NCBI RefSeq assembly: GCF_003116815.1
Contig: NZ_QDKQ01000034.1
Location: forward strand, 124,001 to 188,000
Source of the DNA: Caulobacter endophyticus
Lineage (GTDB): Bacteria; Pseudomonadota; Alphaproteobacteria; Caulobacterales; Caulobacteraceae
Direction of reading: 5' to 3'
DNA length: 64,000 nucleotides
This document shows, one piece after another, positions 50,605-58,512 of this stretch; the stretch's first letter is position 1, and the number at the start of each line of letters is the position of its first letter. Made by a program: the position numbers and the translations under genes. The notes below the pieces were generated by a model. It saw only the letters and a program-made list of their open reading frames with translations, was not told the DNA's origin and ran no database searches.

Positions 50605-53088
50605 CTATCTCCAGCCCAACCGGGCCTTGGCTTGCTGCGCCAGCCGGGCCTGGGTGAGCGCCAGCCCGCCTTGCGCGCCACGGGTCGCCGCCCGGGTTTC
50701 GCTGGCGTCGATCTGGTCGTTGATCTGCATCAGCAGATCCTCGGTCATGACCGCGCCGCGCAGGTCGAACACCGGGCCGCCGCCTCGGAAGGTGGAGCCG
50801 GCCGCCAGCGCCGCCGGCGAGGATCCAAGGATCCCGCCCTTGGCGAAGCCGCCGATCCGGCCGGAGTTGATCGCTTCCAGCAGCGCGCGGTGCTTTCGCG
50901 TGGCGGCGGCGTTGACGATGAACTCGCCATCGCTGAACCGCGCGAACTTGCCCTTGCCGTTGCTGGCTAGAATGCTGTCGGAGGTTCCGGTGCCCGGTCC
51001 CTGGAGAAGGCCGCCGCCGGCGAAGCCGCCGAGGTAGCCGCCGTCCTTGAAGCCGAACAGCGCCATGGCCGCCTTGGCGATCCCGCCGCCCGCCTTCTTG
51101 GAAAAGGCCTCAGCGAGGCCCTTGGCGGCCCCCTTGAGAAGCGACTGCCGCAGCTGCTCGCCGAAGTAGGCCAGCAGACCCTTCGCGCCGCCCCTGAAGG
51201 CCGCGTCGAGCGCGCCGTAGGTGGCATCGTAAATGCGGTCGTACTGCTGCTGGCGCATGGCCTCCAGGGCCTTCGCCAGATCGGCCACGCGGTCTTCGCT
51301 GCTGACCAGACCGCGCTCGTTCGAAGTCACGTCGACCGGGCGGCCGACGTCGGCGTTGATGTCGAAGAAAGTGCTCGGGTCGACCGTGGCGGGATCGATC
51401 TCCCAGCCCTTTATCCCGCCCTTGTCTTTGCCCTTTCCCTTGGGCTTGGCGGCCGGCGGCGCCATGGCCGCCTGAAGCGCCTTGGCCTCGTCGACAAACT
51501 CCTTCAGGTCGGCGTTGCCGAGATCGACGATCGCCTTCTCAAGCTCGCCCATCCGGGCCTTGGCGGCCTTGATCGAGTCCGCCAGTTCCTGGTCGCTCTT
51601 GCCGCCCGTGTACCAGTTGGCGATCTCGCCGGCGAAGAACCGCTTGGCGCGGCCCATCTGTTCCTGGAGGGAGCCGTGGTCGCCGAAGCCGAAATCCTGC
51701 CCGAACGCCTCGCGGCGTTGCTGCGGCAAGCGCCGCTCGTTGTTCTGGATCTGGGTCGAAAGGTTGGCCCGCTCGCCGAGCAGCTTGTTGATAGCCGCGG
51801 CCTTCTGCGCAGCGGCCAGTTCCCAGAGCTTGGCGGCCGCCTTACCGACCTCGCCAGCGAAGGCTGTGATGCCCGGCACCGCCCCGGCGGCCTCCTTGCC
51901 CACGCTGGCCAGTTTGCCGGGAGTGGGATCGAGGAGCGCCCGGGCGTCGGCCAGCGAGCCCTTCAGGTCGTCCGTCGTCGCCTGTAGCCCAGCCACGTCG
52001 CGCTGGGCTACGGCGGCCTCACCAGCGACGCTGGCGATCGCGATGCCTACGGCGGTGATCGCCAGACCGACAGGACCGCCGAAGGCCGTCAGGATCGCGC
52101 CCCCAGCGCCCCTGGCCGCCACCGCCGCCTTGCCGGCGTTGGTGACGAAGCCGACGCCCAGGGCGACCCCGAGGATGGCGATCGCGGGGATCAGCACGCC
52201 GATGTTGTCGGCCAGCGTCTTGATCGCAGCCGCCATCGTGGCGCTCGCGCCGGAGGCCTGGTCGCCCTCCCCCACGTACCTGACCAGGGCGTTGCGCAGC
52301 TGGGTCAGGGCCTGGGCCGTGGTCAGGCTCGACTTGGCCGCGCGCTCCTCCAGCTGGGCCGAACCCTTCAGGAAGGCCGCGAAGAACTCCTGCGACGAAA
52401 CCTTTCCGGCCAGCACCTCGGCTCGCAGCTTGGCGACCGAGCCGCTGAAGCGGTCCGCGCCGGCCGCGACAGCCTGCAGGATCGGGAAAGCGCCCTCGTT
52501 GATGCTGTTGAACTCTTCGGCCCTCACCGTTCCGGCCTGGAGCGCTTGGCTCAGCTGGAGCAGCGCGCCCGACGCGGCGGCCGGATCGCCGCCCTGGATC
52601 CGCAGGGCGTTGGTGACGCCATCGGTGAACCGCAGCAGGTCGGACTGGCTCGCGCCCAGGGTCTTGGCCGCCTGGGCGGCCCGGCCATAGAGCGTGCCCA
52701 GCGTCTCAAGTTCGACGCCGTTCTTCTGCGCGGAGGCGAACAGCGCCTCCTGGACCTGCGCGAGCGCCGCGCCCTCGACGCCGGCCACCTTCAGCGAGTT
52801 GGTGAACCGCGTGTAGGTGTCGGCGATCTCGGCGACCTCGCGGGCGCTCATCGCCGCGCCGAAGGCCGAGGCCACACCCGCCAGGCCGGCGCGCAACTTG
52901 TCGGGATTGAGGCTGCTGGCGAGGTTGTCGTTGGCCGCCTTGAAGTTCTTCGAGAACCTCCAGGCCCGGTCCTCCATCTTCTTGGACCCGCCGTCGACAA
53001 CGCCGACCGCCTTGGTGAACTGTTTCTCCAGGCTGCGAATGTCGGCCGAGACTTGCAGCAGCAGAGCGTCGGCGTCCTTGCGAGCCAT
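50605..53088 (-). CDS. Tail tape measure protein
   Basis: The 827-residue protein contains the tape-measure signature domain at about 75-260 (EVAEIADTYTRFTNSLKVAG, TLYGRAAQAAKTLGASQSDL, INEGAFPILQAVAAGADRFS). Hydrophobic helices follow (GVLIPAIAILGVALGVGFVT; GPVGLAITAVGIAIASVAGE), then long helical regions and a Gly-rich C-terminal part (GGGIAKAAMALFGFKDGGYL). It sets tail length and its helices may enter the host membrane at DNA injection. A protein of this length suits a moderate-length siphovirus tail. Confidence 0.92.
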   Translation of the reverse strand: MARKDADALLLQVSADIRSLEKQFTKAVGVVDGGSKKMEDRAWRFSKNFKAANDNLASSLNPDKLRAGLAGVASAFGAAMSAREVAEIADTYTRFTNSLKVAGVEGAALAQVQEALFASAQKNGVELETLGTLYGRAAQAAKTLGASQSDLLRFTDGVTNALRIQGGDPAAASGALLQLSQALQAGTVRAEEFNSINEGAFPILQAVAAGADRFSGSVAKLRAEVLAGKVSSQEFFAAFLKGSAQLEERAAKSSLTTAQALTQLRNALVRYVGEGDQASGASATMAAAIKTLADNIGVLIPAIAILGVALGVGFVTNAGKAAVAARGAGGAILTAFGGPVGLAITAVGIAIASVAGEAAVAQRDVAGLQATTDDLKGSLADARALLDPTPGKLASVGKEAAGAVPGITAFAGEVGKAAAKLWELAAAQKAAAINKLLGERANLSTQIQNNERRLPQQRREAFGQDFGFGDHGSLQEQMGRAKRFFAGEIANWYTGGKSDQELADSIKAAKARMGELEKAIVDLGNADLKEFVDEAKALQAAMAPPAAKPKGKGKDKGGIKGWEIDPATVDPSTFFDINADVGRPVDVTSNERGLVSSEDRVADLAKALEAMRQQQYDRIYDATYGALDAAFRGGAKGLLAYFGEQLRQSLLKGAAKGLAEAFSKKAGGGIAKAAMALFGFKDGGYLGGFAGGGLLQGPGTGTSDSILASNGKGKFARFSDGEFIVNAAATRKHRALLEAINSGRIGGFAKGGILGSSPAALAAGSTFRGGGPVFDLRGAVMTEDLLMQINDQIDASETRAATRGAQGGLALTQARLAQQAKARLGWR

Positions 53089-53091
53089 GCG

Positions 53092-53511
53092 TCACCCCTT
53101 GGGATAGATCTTGTTGAGGGCCTTGCGGGCGCCGGCCGTCAGGTCGCGCTTCGTCGGCTTCTTCCAGGCCCGGTAAGTCGGGAAGAAGCTCGGGCTGGCA
53201 TCGACGTGGGTTCCGTCGCGAGCGCGGTGGCCGTGCTCGATGTTGCCGCCGATGAACTTGCCGTCGGCGTCGCGGGCGTCGGCCGTGATGCGGTAGCTCA
53301 GCGGCCGATCGGGATTTTCGTAGGCGCGGATGCTGTCGCGGAACTTGCCCGGGTCATCCGACTGCGGGTCGACGGGGGCGGCCCGTTTCTGCCGCCCCAC
53401 CAGCTGGTCGACCTTGCGGTAGAGCCTGCTGTCGACCTCTTCCTTCATCGCCGGGGGCAGGCGCTTCATGCGCGCCAGCGCTCGCTCGATGTTCTTCATG
53501 CGGCGCGCCAT
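53092..53511 (-). CDS. HK97 gp10-like tail-module protein, out of usual order
   Basis: The 139-residue basic protein (MARRMKNIERALARMKRLPP at the start; DPGKFRDSIRAYENPDRPLS in the middle) has the size and charge of gp10-like neck or tail proteins. The order here is unusual, because it lies between the frameshifted tail chaperone and the tape measure gene, so the family call is tentative. Its ATG follows the chaperone-extension stop by four bases. Confidence 0.55.
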   Translation of the reverse strand: MARRMKNIERALARMKRLPPAMKEEVDSRLYRKVDQLVGRQKRAAPVDPQSDDPGKFRDSIRAYENPDRPLSYRITADARDADGKFIGGNIEHGHRARDGTHVDASPSFFPTYRAWKKPTKRDLTAGARKALNKIYPKG

Positions 53512-53515
53512 GGCG

Positions 53516-53735
53516 TCACCCCCATTTGGCCATCAGGGCGTCGTGCTCCTCCGGCGTCGGCGGCTTGGGCGGCTCCTCGGCGCAGTTGGCCGCCTTCCAG
53601 CCGGTGACGGCGGCGGCCAACTCCCATTCGGTCAGGTCGTCGACCTGGCGCGGCGACAGGCCGATGACCGCGCCCAGGCCGTACAGCTGGGCGAAGTCGG
53701 TGAGAGCGGTCAGTTCGCGGGGCTCTCCCCCGCTA
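53516..53735 (-). CDS. T-part of tail assembly chaperone, reached by -1 frameshift
   Basis: Downstream of the chaperone gene a second frame runs from the G-run at 53731-53727 to TGA at 53516-53518. It encodes ELTALTDFAQLYGLGAVIGL, SPRQVDDLTEWELAAAVTGW and a Pro/Glu-rich end with DALMAKWG. It has no ATG or GTG start. It overlaps the 3' end of the chaperone in the -1 frame, and GGG can re-pair with GGG after slipping back one base on the G5 runs at 53742-53746 or 53727-53731. The expected product is a fusion covering 54126 to 53516, the equivalent of lambda gpGT. Confidence 0.7.
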
Positions 53736-54126
53736 TCGGCTCCCCCGGCTCTTCGTCCTCCGGCGCTTGCCGCGAAGCCCAGAGGACTTCCAGGGCCGTC
53801 GTCGCGTGGTCGAGCAGCCCCTGGATCCCGCGCTCGTCGATGTCGAGGCGAACCAGGTTCGTCGCGTCCTTGCTGGTCATGCCGGCCCCTATGAGCCCCT
53901 GGTAGATCGGCGCCCGCACGTCCTCGGCGTGAAACTCGACGCCGGCGGCCAGGGCCTCGATGCCCGAATATTTCGAGAGGGCGAAGACAGCCCGGGCCAG
54001 CCGGCGCAGCACTTCGCCGATGCCCGTTCCACAGGCCTTCTCGATGCGGCGGATCTCGCCGAGGCGGATACGGAAATCCCGTTCCTCCCCGGCGAACTCG
54101 GTGGTGCAGTGGCCCGAGCCGTCCAT
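53710..54126 (-). CDS. Tail assembly chaperone, short form (gpG-like)
   Basis: The 138-residue protein resembles the GTA-gp10/tail-assembly-chaperone family: FRIRLGEIRRIEKACGTGIG, EVLRRLARAVFALSKYSGIE and IYQGLIGAGMTSKDATNLVR. It starts at ATG 54126, sharing a base with the tail tube stop. It lies just before the tape measure region, where such chaperones bind the tape measure protein. The 3' end has two GGGGG runs from which the -1 extension is read. Confidence 0.8.
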   Translation of the reverse strand: MDGSGHCTTEFAGEERDFRIRLGEIRRIEKACGTGIGEVLRRLARAVFALSKYSGIEALAAGVEFHAEDVRAPIYQGLIGAGMTSKDATNLVRLDIDERGIQGLLDHATTALEVLWASRQAPEDEEPGEPIAGESPAN

Positions 54127-54584
54127 CAGCCGCCCGCCTGGATCACGGACATGGTGATCTCGCCGTCGGAGCCCAGCGTCATGGAGGTCTGGGCCTTCTC
54201 GCCGACGTTGCCGGTCACGGCAAAGTTCGACAGGTGATAGAACCCTTCCCACAGCACGCCGCCGTCAGCCGCCGGGACGTCCATGATGATCTGGCACTTC
54301 ACCGGATCAGGCGACTTCAACCAGGCCCACATGCGCGGCAGGTCCGGCAGGTTGAGAATGCCGGCGCCGGTAAAGGCGCTCGACAGCGACACCTTCTCGC
54401 GCACGATCCAGGACAGCAGGTCGGTGTCTGAGCAGTCGGGCAGATTGAAGTCGTTGGTCGCCGCTTCGAAGGTCAGTTCGCGCTCGGCGTTGATCGAGCA
54501 GATCGCCTCGAAGGTTTCGGGGTTTCCGCCCGCGCTGACCTTCAGCACGAGCTTCACGCCCCGCGCATGTTTAACGCCCGCCAT
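54126..54584 (-). CDS. Major tail tube protein
   Basis: The 152-residue beta-rich protein (VKLVLKVSAGGNPETFEAIC, ERELTFEAATNDFNLPDC, MTLGSDGEITMS) has the size and position of the siphophage/GTA tail tube subunit, directly before the tail chaperone. It should polymerise around the tape measure. The 78-base gap to the gene upstream is the largest in the tail module and may hold a ribosome site for high expression. Confidence 0.82.
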   Translation of the reverse strand: MAGVKHARGVKLVLKVSAGGNPETFEAICSINAERELTFEAATNDFNLPDCSDTDLLSWIVREKVSLSSAFTGAGILNLPDLPRMWAWLKSPDPVKCQIIMDVPAADGGVLWEGFYHLSNFAVTGNVGEKAQTSMTLGSDGEITMSVIQAGG

Positions 54585-54662
54585 GAGGGGGCCTCCTATG
54601 AATGTTGGTGGACGCCCTTCCCGGGCCAGGATCGGGGCGAGCCCCGGATGTCACGCGCCTGG

Positions 54663-55088
54663 TCAGTCCAGGGCGGTTGTCTCGTAGCGATAGGCGACGC
54701 GGCCCCGGCTCGATTGGTCGGGGTCGGTGCCGTAGGTCTCGGGGGTTTCCATCTCGGCCAGCACGACCGCGTGCCCCTCGATCTCCAGCGCCTCGCCCAG
54801 CGCCTCGACGATCGCCGCGCCCATTAGGCGGGCTACGTCGGAGCCGGGCACGCCGGCGACGATCTTGGTCCACCACTGCACGGTCGAGACGATCTCATGC
54901 GCCTCGCCGCAGCCGTCGGACTGATCGTCGATCTCGTGCTGGCCGAGGACGACGTAGGGCAGCGGCGCGTTCGTCGGCACCTCGGTGTAGATCCTCACCT
55001 CGGCGAGGGCCATGGCCGCCCTCAGCGCGGCCGACGACCGCAGCGCCGCCTCCTCGGCGCGCTTGAAAGCAAGGGCCGGGCTAGCCAT
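54663..55088 (-). CDS. Tail terminator (DUF3168 family)
   Basis: The 141-residue protein has the DUF3168 pattern: an N-terminal helix, then VRIYTEVPTNAPLPYVVLGQ and VQWWTKIVAGVPGSDVARLM. Tail terminators cap the finished tail tube and join it to the head. Position before the tail tube gene agrees. Its start overlaps the head-tail adaptor's end by eight bases. Confidence 0.8.
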   Translation of the reverse strand: MASPALAFKRAEEAALRSSAALRAAMALAEVRIYTEVPTNAPLPYVVLGQHEIDDQSDGCGEAHEIVSTVQWWTKIVAGVPGSDVARLMGAAIVEALGEALEIEGHAVVLAEMETPETYGTDPDQSSRGRVAYRYETTALD

Positions 55089-55419
55089 CGGTCCCTCCAG
55101 TGTCGCAGGCGAAATCGAGGACGCGAGCGCGGCGGTCGAGGATCCTCGACCGGATCGCGAATACGTCGCCGGTGGCCAGATCGACGACGCGAAAAGCGGT
55201 CGTCACCGTGGCCAGCAGCTGCGAGATCCGCACCCTGACGACGACGGGCTGCACGCCCTGGAGGCGGGCGTTGATCGCGGTCTCGCCGCCGCGCAACCAG
55301 GTGAAGCCAGCGGCGGTCTCAAAGGCCGGGTCGGCGACCCAATCGCCCAGGCGATCGCCGTTCCGGTCGAGGCCCCGCTGTTCGAAGCGGACCCGTTCGG
55401 GAAGTTGTCCGGCGCGCAT
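55081..55419 (-). CDS. Head-tail adaptor / head closure protein
   Basis: The 112-residue protein matches the SPP1 gp16-like head-closure family: MRAGQLPERVRFEQRGLDRN at the start, GFTWLRGGETAINARLQGVQ, and VVDLATGDVFAIRSRILDRR. It joins the connector to the tail. It lies in the usual place between connector and tail terminator genes. Confidence 0.8.
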   Translation of the reverse strand: MRAGQLPERVRFEQRGLDRNGDRLGDWVADPAFETAAGFTWLRGGETAINARLQGVQPVVVRVRISQLLATVTTAFRVVDLATGDVFAIRSRILDRRARVLDFACDTGGTDG

Positions 55420-55420
55420 G

Positions 55421-55633
55421 TCAGTCCTCGCGAACCGGGTTCGCCTGGATCAGGCTAACGGGCTGCTGGCCGCGCCGGGGCGTGGCGATCCGATGAGCCG
55501 CGCCGGCGGCGATCGCCGCCGTCGCGCAGGGCGTCGTCACGAGCAGCATGTGCCCCGGCCGGTAGACAGTCGTCCGCCGGCGATCCTTGGGCGGCGTCCA
55601 GTCGAAACGGGCGGTGAACTCGACCCACGGCAT
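55421..55633 (-). CDS. Small hypothetical head-tail module protein
   Basis: The 70-residue protein (MPWVEFTARFDWTPPKDRRR; ends PVSLIQANPVRED) lies between the connector and adaptor genes. Its strong N-terminal beta/aromatic pattern is shared by small structural or accessory proteins of HK97-type phages in this position. Only one base separates it from the adaptor gene. No function is assigned. Confidence 0.6.
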   Translation of the reverse strand: MPWVEFTARFDWTPPKDRRRTTVYRPGHMLLVTTPCATAAIAAGAAHRIATPRRGQQPVSLIQANPVRED

Positions 55634-55657
55634 GGGACGGCCTCCTGGGGCTGACGG

Positions 55658-55948
55658 TCAGAAGTTGGGGCGGGCGTACTTGCGCAGCAGGTTGGCCACC
55701 GTCGCCGCGCGCTTCTCGCCGTCGCTCATCGACGGGTCGAAAAGCTCCTCGACCTTGAGGAGCACGGCGGCCTGGACGGCCGACGGCGGCGGGCTGGGGA
55801 TTTCGTGGCTGGCGCGGACGTCGTCGCTGGCGGCGTTGAGGTACAGCGTGATCAGCGCGTCGTGATCGTCGCTGCACACGGCCAAGTGAACCTTGGCGAT
55901 GTCCAGAGAGACGAACGGCCCGGCCGAGGGTTCGACCGGGTCCGCCAT
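55658..55948 (-). CDS. Head-tail connector protein (gp6-like)
   Basis: The 96-residue helical protein has VSLDIAKVHLAVCSDDHDAL and ITLYLNAASDDVRASHEIPS, then VQAAVLLKVEELFDP and a basic end. This is the plan of HK97 gp6/phage_connect_1 connector proteins, which form a ring under the portal. It directly follows the coiled-coil protein gene; start and stop codons touch. Confidence 0.8.
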   Translation of the reverse strand: MADPVEPSAGPFVSLDIAKVHLAVCSDDHDALITLYLNAASDDVRASHEIPSPPPSAVQAAVLLKVEELFDPSMSDGEKRAATVANLLRKYARPNF

Positions 55949-56409
55949 CAGCCTTGCCCTTCGCCGGCGGCCGTCAGCGCGGCCAGCTGGGCCGCCAGAC
56001 GATCGGCCGTGGCCTGGACGGTCTCCAGATCCTCCAGCGCCGTCAGGCGGTCTTCCTTGGCCATGGCGAGGTCAGCCTTCAGCGCCTCGACCTCGGCCGC
56101 CAGGGCTTCGTTCTCGGCCTTGGCTTCGGCCACTTCGGCAGCGGCTGCTTCCAGCCTGTCCGAGACGGCAGAGAAGTCGGCCCGCAGCGTGATCTGCTCG
56201 GCCTCGACCACCTTCAGCTTCTTCACCGCCTCCTTGGCGACGCCGGCCTGCCTGGTGGCCTCGGCCTCCAGCACGTCGGACGGCTTGGTCTCCTCGGCAA
56301 GGCCGGCCTTGATCCAGGCCCGCCCGACATCGGCCTTCACTTCGACCACGTCCCCATGGCCATGCGAGAACGAGGCTCCGGCCATGGCCGTGAGCATTTT
56401 GACGTACAT
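55948..56409 (-). CDS. Coiled-coil capsid-associated protein
   Basis: Of 153 residues, the N-terminal 40 form a small beta module (MYVKMLTAMAGASFSHGHGD, VVEVKADVGRAWIKAGLA) seen at this place in many capsid operons. The rest is a long coiled coil rich in Ala/Glu/Lys (EAAAAEVAEAKAENEALAAE; LATAKEDRL-like repeats). A head-fibre, decoration or scaffold role is plausible. It follows the capsid gene by 61 bases. Confidence 0.6.
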   Translation of the reverse strand: MYVKMLTAMAGASFSHGHGDVVEVKADVGRAWIKAGLAEETKPSDVLEAEATRQAGVAKEAVKKLKVVEAEQITLRADFSAVSDRLEAAAAEVAEAKAENEALAAEVEALKADLAMAKEDRLTALEDLETVQATADRLAAQLAALTAAGEGQG

Positions 56410-56470
56410 GGCGTCTTCCTGTTCTTGGGAGTGGGCCGGCCAGGGCGAGCCCCCGGCCGGCGAGCCGCGC

Positions 56471-57724
56471 TTAGTTGGCGGCGTTGATGTACTTGCGGAT
56501 CGACTCGTTGGAGGCGTCGATCAGGTCGCCGTCGTGACGCGACCAGGCCAGGAAGCCGATCTGCCCCTTCTCCAGGTACTTGGAGTCAGCGAAGCGGAAG
56601 AGCGTCACCGCCATCACGTCGCGGATCTTGTACTTCTTGAAGTCGCCGAACAGCAGCGAGGTCGCGCCGGCCGCCATCTGGGCCATGTGCTGGTTGATGG
56701 TGTAGCCGTAGCCCAGGATGTCGTTGGGATCGCCGCCGGTGACGCCGGGGCGCCACAGCGGGCGGCCCTGGCCGTCCTTCAGCTTCTTGATCGCCTTCAG
56801 CGTCTGGTCGTGGAACATCCACGAGCCGTTGCGACGGTAGGCCGGATCCAGCGAGTGCTCCATGTCGACGAAGTCGTCATAGGTGATGCTGGTCGTTTGG
56901 CCGACAGCGCCGGTCTTGCCGAGGGCCGCCGCGATCGCCGCGCCCCTGGGCTTGTTGGCTCCGTCGCCGACGGTGAAGTGGCGGTTCGTGATACGAGCGA
57001 TCCGCTCGGCCAGGGCGTTGTTGACGTAGGCCTCGATATCGACCCGGGCGTCCTGGATCAGTTCGATCGGCACGGTGACGACCTTGGAGCCGTACTTGAA
57101 CGCGCCGATGTCCGTGGTGCCGAAGGTGATATCGCCGCCGGTCGCCGGAGCGCTTTCGCCGACCAGCTCGCCCTCCTGGCCGCTCTCGTCGACCGTGGGG
57201 AAGTCGATGGAATTGCCACCGTCGGTCTGGAACACGTCGGCGACCGAGCGCATTCCGCCGTAAGCGGCCATCTTCTCCAGCAGGGTGGCCGAGAAGTCGC
57301 GCGGGACGAGGAAGCCGCCCTGCGCGCCGGTGCCGACCGACTGCGCGCCGTAGAGGCGTCGGCCCTCCTCCCGGCGATTGGCCACGTACTGGCGTTGTTC
57401 ATCGTCCAGGCCGTCCATGCCGCCCCGGCACCAGGTGTCGAAGATCGCCTTTTCGGTGGCGACGTTGTTGGTCTCCTCGTCGACCGAGCGGCCCGAACGC
57501 TCGGACCGGCCGGCGCCGCGGCCTTCCAGGCTGTCTTCGATCTGCAGGGCGCGTTCAAAGCGCTCGATCTGGCCGTCCAGATCGTCGATCTTGGCATACA
57601 GGTCGTCGACCTGCTTGGCCGCCTCGGGGGTCCAGTCCTTGCCGGTCTTGGTGTCCAGGATGTTCCGGGCTTCCTTGGCGTGGGCCGCGCGCTGTTCCCG
57701 CAGGGCCTGAATGGCTTTCGCCAT
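56471..57724 (-). CDS. Major capsid protein, HK97 family
   Basis: A 417-residue capsid protein. Residues 1-~90 are a helical delta/scaffold domain (QVDDLYAKIDDLDGQIERFE), removed by the neighbouring protease in HK97-type heads. The fold region begins around GAQGGFLVPRDFSATLLEKM and contains NSIDFPTVDESGQEG, TVPIELIQDARVDIEAYVNN, the P-domain segment SWMFHDQTLKAIKKLKDGQG and the end LIDASNESIRKYINAAN. Length and order are typical. Confidence 0.93.
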   Translation of the reverse strand: MAKAIQALREQRAAHAKEARNILDTKTGKDWTPEAAKQVDDLYAKIDDLDGQIERFERALQIEDSLEGRGAGRSERSGRSVDEETNNVATEKAIFDTWCRGGMDGLDDEQRQYVANRREEGRRLYGAQSVGTGAQGGFLVPRDFSATLLEKMAAYGGMRSVADVFQTDGGNSIDFPTVDESGQEGELVGESAPATGGDITFGTTDIGAFKYGSKVVTVPIELIQDARVDIEAYVNNALAERIARITNRHFTVGDGANKPRGAAIAAALGKTGAVGQTTSITYDDFVDMEHSLDPAYRRNGSWMFHDQTLKAIKKLKDGQGRPLWRPGVTGGDPNDILGYGYTINQHMAQMAAGATSLLFGDFKKYKIRDVMAVTLFRFADSKYLEKGQIGFLAWSRHDGDLIDASNESIRKYINAAN

Positions 57725-57795
57725 GGGTAGTCTCCATGAAAAAAACCGCCGGGTGATCCCAGCGGCTTGAGGGGTGGCGCCCTTGCGGGGGCGGG

Positions 57796-58512
57796 TTAGG
57801 CGGCGCGCTCGTAGAGGGCGAGCCTGGCTTCGTAGCGCTGGCGGTCGTTGGCCATCGCGTCGAAAGTCGTCTCCGGCGGTTCGGTCAGAGCCTTAGGGGG
57901 ATTGCTGTAGGCGGTGAGGTCGAACGCCGAGAGGCGGGCGTCGACCTTCGGCTTCTCGGCCAGGACATCGGCGAAGCCGTGGTCGATCGCCTCGGCCGAG
58001 GTGAACCACGTCTCGGCCGCCATCCACGCGCCGACCTGTTCGGCGTCCTTGCCGGTCTTGGCCACGTAGTCGTTGACGATCGAGCCATCGACCTTGTCGA
58101 GCAGATCGGCGGTCTCGCGCATCTCCCGGGCGTTGCCGATCGCCAGACCCCACGCATTGTGGATCATGACGAACGCACCGTCGGCGATCCGCACCTCGTC
58201 GGCCGCCATCATCAGGAACGACGCCGCCGAGGCCGACAGGCCGTCGACGTGGGCGATGACCTTCGCCGGATGTTGCTCCAGCGCGACCTTCATCGCCCGG
58301 GCGTCGAAGACGTCGCCGCCGGGCGAGTTGATCCGCAGGTGGATGGTCGAGGCCTTGACCGCCTTCAGGTCGCGAACGAAGTCGCCCGCCTCGATCCCCC
58401 ACATGCCGATCGCATCGTAGAGATAGACCGTGGCCTCCTCGCCATTGGTCTCGGCCTTGGGACGCGAGCCGCGATCCTTATTGCTGGCCAGCATCTGGAT
58501 CAGCTTTCGCAT
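57796..58512 (-). CDS. Prohead protease, ClpP-like (S14 family)
   Basis: The 238-residue ClpP-fold protease has the oxyanion region IHLRINSPGGDVFDARAM, the nucleophile Ser in VDGLSASAASFLMMAADEV, and the catalytic His in FVMIHNAWGLAIG. It removes the capsid scaffold domain during head maturation. ATG 58512 is chosen, with GAAGGAAGAAGG just upstream and an alternative GTG one codon before. It overlaps the portal 3' end by 35 bases. Confidence 0.92.
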   Translation of the reverse strand: MRKLIQMLASNKDRGSRPKAETNGEEATVYLYDAIGMWGIEAGDFVRDLKAVKASTIHLRINSPGGDVFDARAMKVALEQHPAKVIAHVDGLSASAASFLMMAADEVRIADGAFVMIHNAWGLAIGNAREMRETADLLDKVDGSIVNDYVAKTGKDAEQVGAWMAAETWFTSAEAIDHGFADVLAEKPKVDARLSAFDLTAYSNPPKALTEPPETTFDAMANDRQRYEARLALYERAA

